Of a DNA stretch of 64,000 nucleotides, positions 24,401 through 33,787 are shown piece by piece. Position 1 is the stretch's first letter. Every line of letters starts with the position of its first letter. The notes below the pieces were generated by a model, which did no database searches, was not told the DNA's origin, and saw only the letters and a program-made list of their open reading frames with translations. Both the position numbers and the translations under genes were made by a program. The DNA is from Basidiobolus meristosporus CBS 931.73 (taxonomy: Eukaryota > Basidiobolomycota > Basidiobolomycetes > Basidiobolales > Basidiobolaceae): assembly GCA_002104905.1 (NCBI GenBank), contig MCFE01000164.1, positions 1-64,000 on the forward strand. Direction: 5' to 3'.

Positions 24401-25564
24401 GGCGTACCATTCTGGGCCAAATATGTATCGGCCTCATTAAAGACTCCCTCGTTCTCGGAAATAAGCAAAAACAATGGGGTAGCACTGGCTTGATGAGAGA
24501 TTGATGGCCACGATACGTCTACCGCGGAAATGAACGTAAATTAGATACCATTCTGAGTGCGTGCAGATGACATCATTGATCCCACTACGTCGCCCATGGA
24601 TATGTGGTTGCTGTAGGAGCCCAAGTTCAAGGAAGATGGCAGTTGATTAGTCACTATGGGGACCCAGTGACGACAATGTGCAAAGGATTAGCAATGGTGT
24701 TTGGTGATCCACGGCTGGATACAGATGCGTGAATAGTGTTTACATTACACCGCCAATACTTCGCCCATATTGTGTGGATGTTGGCAATTGTCCTGCAGTA
24801 GATCTGAGAGCATATCCGTGTCACATTAGTCTGCCGGTAAGCAGCCAGAGATAGGGATGTTCAGCTCACATTGGTGATGCTATCTTCAGGTAGGATTGCC
24901 TTAGTTTGGGGTTTCGCCACAGCGTTGGATCAGCCTAACGACTCCAGCAAGAAAGGCCATCGGGGACTTCCCGCGGGCAGGTGCTCCAGTCTACAGAAAA
25001 CAACCCCCCAGCCTGCTGCCGTGGCTGCACTACCCCTCGACAGCAACCGTCGTCTTTCCTGGGCTCCCTCCTTCGACCACCCACAGGACGGAGCGATATT
25101 GCTGTGGGACATCCCCATAAATAGAAAGCCTCTCTTTCTTATCATCAGGTGCGTAAGGTACCAGATAGAGCCACCGCAATGTGCATGCAAAGTAACATTC
25201 ACTGGAGCCTCATCACCTTTGCAAGCATGCTGAGATAGCAGCCCAAGCGATAACAGGCATGCACTGAGCCTGTCATGGCCTCCAAATTAGGTAGGAAGAT
25301 CGCACTGATTCGAGTCGATCCGGAAGACCAGGACCAATCCGAGTTCCATGCATTCGTATCTCTCACTATCTACGCTAGAAATACCATACCATATATGGGG
25401 CCGGATTGCTGAATATGTGTAATTCCTTCCAAGGGAAGTCGCCTAAAAGGATTTGACATTGCGATATTGATATCAACAAGAAAATTTCGATGTACTGATT
25501 TGGGCCAATAATGGCCAGAATCAGACACATGTGGTGACCGAGTAGATAAGAATCGTGGATGGAA
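21451..25564. other. Gene-poor intergenic region, about 4.1 kb
   Basis: Host-like DNA between the first repeat cluster and the first C2H2 gene. The left 300 bp is AT-rich, with a TA run near 21660-21672. Frames of 60-130 codons occur on both strands (the longest is 23239-23631 on the minus strand), with no domain, homopolymer or splice pattern that would support a gene. The last few hundred bases should hold the promoter of the C2H2 gene. Confidence 0.45.
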
Positions 25565-25570
25565 TATAAA
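25565..25570 (+). promoter_or_regulatory. TATA box of C2H2 gene 1
   Basis: A canonical TATAAA lies 77 bp upstream of the ATG at 25647, at a spacing that suits a short 5' untranslated region. No other TATA-like element is closer. Confidence 0.6.
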
Positions 25571-25646
25571 AGAGTGGGTCTCCTCCCGTGGTAAGGGTGT
25601 ACATTGAATCATCCTTATTTGACAGTGGATTTGCAAGAACATCAAC

Positions 25647-26303
25647 ATGGCCACTGCCACGCCTCACTTGTCTTTCATCCTTCAGTCCGAAGGCAACCTT
25701 CCCGAGCAACCTGTTATCTCCAAAAGCATTCGTCCCTACAACTGCTCTCTCTGTAAAAAGTCATTTCGCCGGAATGAGCATCTGATCCGGCATGTTCGCA
25801 CCCACACCGGTGAGAAGCCCTACTCATGTTCCTACGTTAGCTGCGGCAAACGCTTCTCCAGATCCGATGAGCTGGCCCGGCACATTCGCACCCACCAAAA
25901 GCGAGAGATCCAGAAGTTCAGCCTCGTCTATTCATACCCATGTCTGAACAACAATGGGAACGTGTGTCTCTTCTCGAGCTTCCCATCCCAAACACTCACC
26001 TCGAGGAAATCCACTCCCGAGCCTGAGCCTGCCCCATGTGTTGCTTCCTCGGGCGACTACATGGACAATCTGCGTCGTTATGAGCCGTATCACGTGCTTC
26101 CCACCAAATGGAGACCAATCAAGAGCCCTAGTAATTCGAGATGGAGCTCTGCCACAAGCTCGTTGCAGTCTAGCCCGGCCGTTTCCTCAGACTCCGAATT
26201 TGAGGATGACTCCCCGTCAAACTACCATTCCCGGGAAACCAGCCCCCAGCCCTCCGAGCCCACACCTAGCGCTCACAGGCTATCATTTATTCTCAACAAC
26301 TAA
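25647..26303 (+). CDS. Two-finger C2H2 zinc-finger regulator 1 (218 aa)
   Basis: A probable nuclear sequence-specific DNA-binding protein. Two adjacent C2H2 fingers lie at residues 33-53 (C-x2-C-x12-H-x3-H) and 61-83 (C-x4-C-x12-H-x3-H), joined by the standard HTGEKPY linker. The recognition helices, RRNEHLIRH and SRSDELARH, are of the Mig1/CreA/Msn2 class. The rest is serine/proline-rich with an acidic patch (about residues 178-186) and looks disordered. The motif LSFIL occurs near the N-terminus (residues 8-12) and again at the extreme C-terminus (212-216). No intron is seen. The start is the first ATG after a good TATA box. A paralogue lies 2.2 kb downstream in convergent orientation. Targets and the sign of regulation are unknown. 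Confidence 0.92.
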   Translation: MATATPHLSFILQSEGNLPEQPVISKSIRPYNCSLCKKSFRRNEHLIRHVRTHTGEKPYSCSYVSCGKRFSRSDELARHIRTHQKREIQKFSLVYSYPCLNNNGNVCLFSSFPSQTLTSRKSTPEPEPAPCVASSGDYMDNLRRYEPYHVLPTKWRPIKSPSNSRWSSATSSLQSSPAVSSDSEFEDDSPSNYHSRETSPQPSEPTPSAHRLSFILNN

Positions 26304-26368
26304 GATCATACCAGATATTTAGTGCTATAATTGTATATAGTATAGATGTATGTAGTATATAGAGTCCT

Positions 26369-26374
26369 AATAAA
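26369..26374 (+). terminator. Poly(A) signal of C2H2 gene 1
   Basis: AATAAA lies 66 bp after the stop codon at 26303, following an AT-rich stretch with repeated TATA/TAGT words, as expected for a 3' untranslated region. Confidence 0.55.
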
Positions 26375-28521
26375 TCCAGAGTATCCACTAGAAATACCCC
26401 CGATCTGCTTACGCTTTCCATTCCCTTATTAATCCGCCGGACCCCTCTGAGTGCTTGCTTATCGTCTAGATCTCAGCAAGAGTTGTTTTGTTATCGGCCA
26501 AAGAGACTCGATATATTTGGACTGGCCCAATTGTTTGGCAGAGTGGGTGACGGTCAATTGTTCGGATCAGCAGCGCAGAGCAAGATCCAGACGAAAGAAA
26601 ATGTACGGTTGAACCATTTGGTGGGCAATCATGATAAGGCAGGCACTATGACGTTGGTAACTGGAGCCTGCCAGCTGAATTGGAAGCCGTCTAGAGCGTT
26701 GATAATGCTGTGGAGGTGGCTAGTACCGACCCGTTATCTCATTGCTTGGGCGTCGTTGGGAGCGAAGTTCGCTATTTTTAGATGATGAGGAGATTTGTCA
26801 TACAAACTCACCACGCAATGATGCTTTGTCAGACGGGATCGTGCTTCCATTGGGGGCTTGTGCTATAATTTGTTTGTGCTACGACTGCCACTGCCAGGAG
26901 TGTCACGATGTGCTGAGGTTAAGGGTCGACCGCCTGCCCAAACTGACCGGAGTGGCTAGTGATCGATCCTGACCGCTCAGCCTAGGTAAATCATGAAGTC
27001 TCCAACCTGCCAATCTTGGTAATTGCCAGGATCTAATTATGTACGAGAAATGAGTGCTGCTACAGGTGGACATCGAGGCCTCACCAAGACCAAACAAAAG
27101 CCAAATAAACAGCCGTCCGTTTTGGGCGCATCTGGTCGTAATTGGTCCCGTACACGTGCGACAGCGAACCTGGAGTCAGGCTGGGATGGGATTTCGTATC
27201 GTATCAGAACGGTGTATCGGACTAACTTGCCATTTCACCGTAAATTTCGAATCGCTGACTATTTTGGAGCGTGCAATTTCAGCAGCCCCAATATGTCCAT
27301 CAATATCCACATGTACTGACCCGATGATAGCTACCAATCCACTAACATCTACGGACACCAATATTGAGCTAGCTCCCCATCCGTACATATTGGAAGTAGC
27401 TTGTTCCGCCTGATATAGCGATAGAGATGATCTCCTCTGATCCATATTCGGAGTTTCCTTTTAAGGGGAAGGATGAAGGGGGTGGTGAGCTTTCAAACCA
27501 GATTAGGGAAGGATTGCTGCTAGGGTACCAGCAAGGGAGTTTTTTCCGGGCCTCGAGGACACGATGGTTGTCAGGGCGAGGGTAAGGGGCAACGCATTCT
27601 CGCAGCACCATGGCGCTTGGGGTGCAACCGAGATCCTCATTCTAAGGCGATTGCATCCACCCAACATCAATGCCAACCACGTCAGAATTCGCCAGCAGGC
27701 ACAACGATGTGTCGGGTGAATACCCAAAAACACCAGGTTTACCTTACGAAGCATAGGCCGCACCATTAATGGTCAAGCTTTGAAACACTGCCGTGGATGG
27801 ATGGAGATATCGACCTGGCCGACAACATGCTAGGAAACAATGGATTGGGAAGGATAACTAATAATGGAATCTAGCCCAAAGATCCCAAATCTATCCGGCT
27901 TGCCTGCCCAAAATTGTCTAATTGACGCAACTTATAGAACATACCAAATTCCCATATCCACCAAATGCATTCATCGGATATAGGTGGATGGGATACTCGA
28001 GGTACTCAGGTGTTTGGTGTAATGCTTGACACTAGCCCGCCAGTCTTGGGAATTGCCAGTGCGTGCGTAACAAGCATGTCTGTTAGGGCGAGGGGGCTGC
28101 ACAGGCACTCGATGGCCCTCCATTGCTCAATACTGGATTCGAAAGTGAGTCGATGGATTGCACTGTGCTGGTCTGCGTGGAGCTACCTTTAAAGATCCCG
28201 GACGTGGAAAGTCCGGAGCACCGGGCTAGAGTGTCAATCGGCGGCTGCCGGATGGCACCGAGCAGCAGGCCAGCGAGCGTTGGCAATTCTACGGACGATT
28301 GGGATACATCGATTTATTACTTACAGTTATCTCAAGCGTGAAAACAAAATGTCTTGCATAGCTCAACCATCCTATCGAGCATGTGTACAACACTATCAGG
28401 GTGGAACTAAGCCAAGTGTACAAAATTCCTACATACATTCCCACTAACCACTGGGCCAGTGGCTGTTCTAAGGCTAGGTCAGCGTATATTAATACCCGTG
28501 ATGCGACAATCTGCCCGAGGA
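26375..28521. other. Intergenic region between the convergent C2H2 genes
   Basis: About 2.1 kb between the two tail-to-tail C2H2 genes. I see only short overlapping frames (up to about 120 codons) on both strands with no recognisable domain. It should contain both 3' untranslated regions. It could carry a non-coding RNA, but nothing in the sequence shows one. Confidence 0.4.
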
Positions 28522-29091
28522 TCACGAGTAATTCAGGATGTTGCTCAGCTGAAATCCTCTTTGCCGGCCACAGTCCACCTCACTTTTCAGACACCCGTTG
28601 TCTGACGCACCGATCGATGAGGCACGGCCTGAAGTAAGCAGACGATAGGAGCTTCGCACAGCGCTATGCGGGCTGGTTGGACTGGTTGCATGAGGGGAGT
28701 AGCATTTATCAAGATATGGATGGTGAAGGCAATGGCCCATGAAGTCCTCATTCCCCAGCTTGATCGGCGAATTTCTTTCAGACGGTGGATTGCCGCGGCG
28801 GTTAGGGCCATGCTGGTCCCACAACACGCCATGGCGAGGGGCGGTGGAGGAAGCTTGATGTTGACGACGGTGCCTCGACAGCTCATCGGACCTGGAAAAC
28901 CGCTTCCCGCAGTTCAGCGCCGGACAAGCATACGGCTTCTCCCCGGTGTGGATTCGGAGATGTCTGGCCAGATGCTCGTTGCGGCGAAAGCCACGGTTGC
29001 ATATATAGCACTTAAATGGACGTGACACTTCACTGGGCACTTCCTTGGGCTGTAGGATGAATGAAAGGCTGAAGGCTTTGACGCTAGACAT
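28522..29091 (-). CDS. Two-finger C2H2 zinc-finger regulator 2 (189 aa)
   Basis: A paralogue of the gene at 25647-26303. C2H2 fingers lie at residues 28-48 and 56-78 with the HTGEKPY linker, and helices RRNEHLARH and SRSDELSRH nearly identical to those of the other gene. It starts with LSFILQ (residues 9-14) and ends with LSNILNYS (182-189), so the LSxIL motif again marks both termini. The middle is basic and Ser/Pro/His-rich with no other domain. Outside the fingers and terminal motifs the two proteins differ strongly, so the duplication is old. The gene is intronless. A TATATAA element on the minus strand near 29,135 lies about 45 bp upstream of the ATG. DNA-binding preference should resemble that of its neighbour. 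Confidence 0.92.
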   Translation of the reverse strand: MSSVKAFSLSFILQPKEVPSEVSRPFKCYICNRGFRRNEHLARHLRIHTGEKPYACPALNCGKRFSRSDELSRHRRQHQASSTAPRHGVLWDQHGPNRRGNPPSERNSPIKLGNEDFMGHCLHHPYLDKCYSPHATSPTSPHSAVRSSYRLLTSGRASSIGASDNGCLKSEVDCGRQRGFQLSNILNYS

Positions 29092-29131
29092 TTTGACGGG
29101 TACAATGATTTGCAGGTTGGCAGGGCCTGGT

Positions 29132-29140
29132 GAGCATTAT
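29132..29140 (-). promoter_or_regulatory. TATA-like element of C2H2 gene 2
   Basis: TATATAA on the minus strand about 45 bp before the ATG at 29091. The spacing is short but plausible for a fungal promoter. Confidence 0.45.
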
Positions 29141-30598
29141 ATATTCAGGGCTGCAGTACACCATCAATACCAATGATTAAGGTGACAACATGAACTACCA
29201 TCTTACAGCAAGGTGATCACACTTTCTGAATCCCCTATAATCTAGCGGCTGTAGCTGAATGGTCTACCTACCGCCTAGAGAATTGTCACAATGGTTCTCG
29301 CCAAATGTTGACCCCTTAATCCACACTGGAACTTGCTGATCCTTCCATAGGTTATAACAAACTATCCGAAGAAACATAGCCATTGGCCTCAGCCAGGTGG
29401 GGCTTCCTGTACGTTCGTAATACATTCGGTATTTGAGTCCCGAAATGCACCGATTTCATGATCCCTGTGAGATTGGACTGACTCCACAGTAGAAATGGTT
29501 TTTGAACTGAGGATTTGGATGCGTCGATTGAATCAGTGGCCAGGCATTTAACGTGAGGTCTGTGAGCCACATTAGGATTGATCGACAGCCAGTCAGTCTA
29601 GTGTTTGGAGAGTAAATCCCCCTTCATGTAGGTGAGACGCTGTTTATGCGGCAGCATGTATGTGGATTGCATGGAAATACATCGCTGAGAGGCGTGCTGT
29701 ATTTACCTCAGGCCTAGCCAATCATCCCCCAACAAGAGGGTGTTAAAGGAACCATCCAAAAGGGTAAGCCTCCCTTAGACGGACGTTCTGGTGGTGTCCG
29801 GCCTCGAAGGTGCAGGGTTCATGTCTGACGCTAGCGAGCACGGGGTCTGGATTGTCGGTGAGTCATATCCGATTGGGCTGTGCAGTCTTGCGCTAAGCAG
29901 CTCGTCGAAGCTAGTGCAAGACTGCAGCAACACAGACCTTTTGTTCACCTCTTGCAGGACACACCCACCGCATGCTGATCTACCAAAATCTGATCGAGAT
30001 GGGAATCTTGGGAGGCTGCGTGGTGACCTCTCGCAGCGCATCACCCGTGTGTCTGAGTAACTAGAGTCATAGAGGCAAATATTTGGATTCCCCGTTGCCA
30101 ACCTGCATCAGCGAATGGTGTTGGTCCCGGTGAATCCGCCACCGTGCCCACAACAACAAACCGCCACCTGATGCGGCCGTGGCCATGGCATGGCTTCATG
30201 ACTGTCCGTCTGGCGGTGGCATTTGCCACGAACACTCGCCGTCCGACAAACCACCGCCTAGGCCTCCATATCAATCTAACTCATCCAGCAGTGGCTCCCT
30301 GATAAGGGACCATGTTTCGTGCTGCATACAACTCTCTAGCTTGCCTGACACCGCAACCCATTGGTTGATCCCAAGTGTCTGATCACTTGACAAGATGAAA
30401 CTCAATCGCACGTGACATGTATTTGGTGGGTTTAGAATGGATACAGGATAAGAGAAACTGGGTTCACAAGGGGAAGTCCTTGGGGGCAGCCGCAAAGCCG
30501 AGCGGGGACGCGGGCTGGCGTCTCCGGGATTTTTCAACAAAATTCAATATAATTACAAGATAGCGGGGTTATGTTAGATCGATGGATTCCTCGGGATC
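29141..30598. other. Intergenic region upstream of C2H2 gene 2 and downstream of the WNK gene
   Basis: About 1.45 kb with no supportable gene. Short frames on both strands carry no domain. It should contain the promoter of C2H2 gene 2 on its left and the 3' untranslated region of the kinase gene on its right. A tRNA-like stretch near 29,253 was considered and rejected. Confidence 0.45.
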
Positions 30599-33003
30599 CT
30601 AGGAGAGGTTCCAGTTGGGGTCGTCGATGCCATGGATGGTGCCTGTGGGAGTCGAGTTTGTACTCAGCTTGGGCGGGATCCTGGGGCTGCGGCTTATCTT
30701 CCCGAAGAGCGCGTTCCTCAGCGCCCTCCTCGCAAAAACCGTCAAGCCCAAGCCGGCCCAGTCTTCATCATGAAGCTCGCGCAGATCCCCCACTGTCATG
30801 ACATCCTGGTCTTGTAGCTTCGCCAACCAGTCGCTGGCCTTGTCCGCCGAGCGGTTGGTCGCAATTGCGACATCCCGGACGATCTCTTCAACCGGGCATT
30901 CATCAGCATAATCTAAGAGTCCACGTCAGTATGTACATCCGCAGGAAAATCCATTTCCTCCGGTACTTACCCCGGACAGACAGCGCGTCTTCGTATTCGG
31001 TCTTCCACTCGTGGATGGAGGACACCCTCGACAAATTGCCGGAGGGAATGTCCACTGCTTGTGAATAGCCTTCACCATCAGAGGGGGTGGAGCCCAAGAC
31101 CGGTGCGGTGCTTGGCTGCATGATATCATGCCCTTCCATGGTGGACAGTCTCTTCTCCACCGGAGTCGCTGGCTTCTTTTCCCCTGTGAACAGTTTCAGC
31201 GCGTTCGCTAGGAAGTTCCTTCCCGCTTGTGTTAACGATCTGGTATGCTGGTTCTCGAGTGCCTGCTGCTCGGGATCGTGAAATGCAGTATCTACACCAG
31301 TGAGGTTCACCGTCCGCTCTTCTGCCGCTCGGGCTCGTTTCTCCGAGAGCTCCGCCTTCTTCTCCGCCTCAACGGCCCGTTCATTAGCTTTGGCGAGCTC
31401 CCGCTTCGCAAGGTCCAACTCGGAAAAGATCCCACTTCCGTTCTTGCCCGAGCCCCGAAGATCGTGGTGGATCGATTCTTCTAGCTGAGCTTTGCTTAAC
31501 TCCTTCAGGATCCGGTTGATCTCAAATGTGATAAGATGCTGGTACCGTTGCGGGAGGACGTCCTCCTCGATCTAACAACGCAAGATTAGCACAGTCGCCA
31601 TACTTGGCTCGACAGATGGAAAGCCCTACCATCTCTCTAACTACTTCCTCCGCGGTATCCGTGTCGACATTGAAGTCGAATTTCACAGAGATTCTGTCGG
31701 TGCCCTTGAAAACAACCTGTAAAGTCAGCTGAGTCTTGGTTTCGTCCGATGTCAACAAGACGATCTCCGGATCAGCGGCCAAAAACGGGTGGTTCAAGAT
31801 CTCCTGGGCGGTGTATCTTGGATCAAGAGTGAGTGGATGTGGTTGAACACACATATGTTCCCGGCACGTACCTTTCGTTTTCATCCGATAAGCAATTCTG
31901 GATCAACGCCAACACCTCTGGATCCTGGACCTTGGCGAGGCAGGCGGGCTTGATCCCCTGCGAGACCTTCTTAAACACCTGGGCGGCGTTTTTGCACTCG
32001 TTGTAGGGATACTCGCCAGTCATCATCTCCAGAAGACACATCCCGAAGGCGTAGATGTCGACCTTCTCGCTGTACCCCTTTTCCTCGTACATCTCCGGTG
32101 CCATGAACTCCGGGGTCCCTAGAATCATCCTGATTAGCAAAGAGTCGAGTGACTCCTCGAAGGTGACCTACCGATGACCGTATACTTCTTCCCCAGTTTC
32201 ATTTTGGCGGTTCCCATGTCGCCGATTTTAACCTCTCCTTGGGCCCCGTTGATGAAAATATTGTCGCACTTGATGTCACGATGGATGATCGGCGGATCAT
32301 GGGTGTGCAAATAAGAAAGCCCTTTGAGGATCTGACGGGACCAACGCTTGACGATCTTTATGTTGGGCAGGTTAAGCTTTTGGATGTACCTGGAGAAGAA
32401 ACGGTCAGCGTGCGACCAGTGGGATCTGGCAAGGTTAGCGTGCTTACTCTCGTAAGGTCCCCGAGGTCATGAGCTCCGTGATAAATACGAATTCCGGATT
32501 CTTGTACCAGGCATCGTGAAAAGCAATGATGTTGGGGTGTCTTACGCTCTTTAGGATCTCGATCTCTTGGGTCAGATCCAAGTATTCCGATTTCGAGGTC
32601 TTTTGCAACAGAAATTAGGACAAGGTCATGGGGGACGAAGCGACCAACCAGTACCTGAAAGCAGTTCCAGGCCACCTCAAGGCCCTCCTCACGATCGATA
32701 GCCTTATACACCACCTTATAGGCACCCTTGCCCAAGATCGTATTCAACTGGAGTAGGAAAGGTGGAGGCAATAAAGAAAAGATGAGACAGGACCGACAGA
32801 GCAGCGGAGTAAAGAGTAGATAAAACCTTGGCAAAACGAGCTTTTGGGCCTATCTCAACAATTTTCTCTATTCCATCGTTGGTACGGTCTATGGTTGGTA
32901 AATCATTGTCGGCATCGGGGGTGCCTTTGTGTGAGTTTGGCCTTTTTATCTCGGTATCACTGCCGCTTCCAGAATCTACACTTTGGGCTGAAGCGTTTGA
33001 CAT
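30599..33003 (-). CDS. WNK-type protein kinase with OSR-like and SAM-like domains (662 aa, 8 exons)
   Basis: A cytosolic serine/threonine kinase of the WNK ('with no lysine') family, whose animal members sense chloride and osmotic state. Exons by splice site and frame: 32827-33003, 32655-32747, 32448-32599, 32172-32389, 31872-32118, 31630-31816, 30971-31571, 30599-30912. They total 1989 nt with the frame kept throughout, and introns are 53-79 bp. The kinase domain spans about residues 60-318. The glycine loop GKGAYKVVY carries the WNK-type lysine (K70). The usual VAIK lysine is replaced by asparagine (VAWN, N87). HRD aspartate is D179 and the DFG motif is DMG (D198); [10 protein letters not shown] follows. 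An OSR1-like domain (about 320-385, [13 protein letters not shown]) comes next. A charged coiled coil lies at about 408-446 and a C-terminal SAM-like region at about 583-629 ([17 protein letters not shown]). The gene lies 784 bp downstream of the dehydratase gene on the same strand. Confidence 0.92.
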
Positions 33004-33787
33004 GGTTGAGGCAACACTAGATACTTGTTTCCTGGTAAAATCCCTGGGTTTCGGAACGAGATAGAGTCTTGTGCGAGTATTTACAGGATTGTGCGTTACG
33101 TCAGAGAGACTTGGGAGGCTGCTTAAGAAAAAACACTACTCAAAAGGAGGGGAAAGGGCTATCCACTGATTCTATAAGTAAGCGGTTGGTGTCCAAAACG
33201 CAACTCGATTCAACTCCGCTCAACCGTTTCTCCTTAGAGAGGCCTCGTGGACGAGCTGGTAACAAAGTATGGATGAGGTCACGTGCACCAGGTGAGGTGA
33301 GCATTTTCTTGCATCATTTTTCATCGGATTACCCATCCGGAATGCTACCGAGCCATGGGCTTTATTATCCGAAAGCCAAAAATACCCGGATTTATCATGC
33401 AGGATATTGGGAAGCGAGAAGATTTGTTGTACCAGTCAGAACGCATGCAAACCGAGACAGCAAATAAATCAGATCAGATCAGATTAAGTTTGAGGTACGA
33501 GAGGCATTAAATGTAGATAGGCTCCATCCCAATCGCCGTGAGCCATCAGGGGATTCGGGGCATCGATTACGATCCTCCAGAACAAGTAATACTTGGCACT
33601 AGGCTGGGGCATTGGAGGCACTGTAAGGAAACGATGTGGGTGAGGGACTTTATTGGATTGGATCTTGGGCACCAGTTGCAATGAGCCCTGGTCAGAGTTT
33701 GGGTTGAGAAAGGGATGTTTTTTGGGGGCTCAAATCAAGTGATGGCGGTCAGATCGAAGGTTCCTTGAAGTGGAGTCCTGAGCTAAC
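33004..33787. other. Intergenic spacer between the dehydratase and kinase genes
   Basis: A 784-bp interval between two minus-strand genes. It should hold the 3' untranslated region of the dehydratase gene and the promoter of the kinase gene. The open frames in it (up to 132 codons on the plus strand) show no domain. The stop codon of the dehydratase overlaps a good GTAAGT donor, so a further 3' exon in this spacer cannot be excluded. Confidence 0.45.

Noticed and set aside
29250-29320. tRNA-like A-box (TAGCTGAATGG) with a later GGTTCTCGCC
   Set aside because: No matching acceptor stem, the B-box does not fit GGTTCRANNCC, and no cloverleaf can be built.
30571-31488. Plus-strand frames over the kinase C-terminal exons
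   Set aside because: They lie antisense to exons whose frame and domains are clear.
33069-33467. 132-codon plus-strand frame between kinase and dehydratase genes
   Set aside because: No domain, no promoter context, and it lies where untranslated and promoter DNA is expected.
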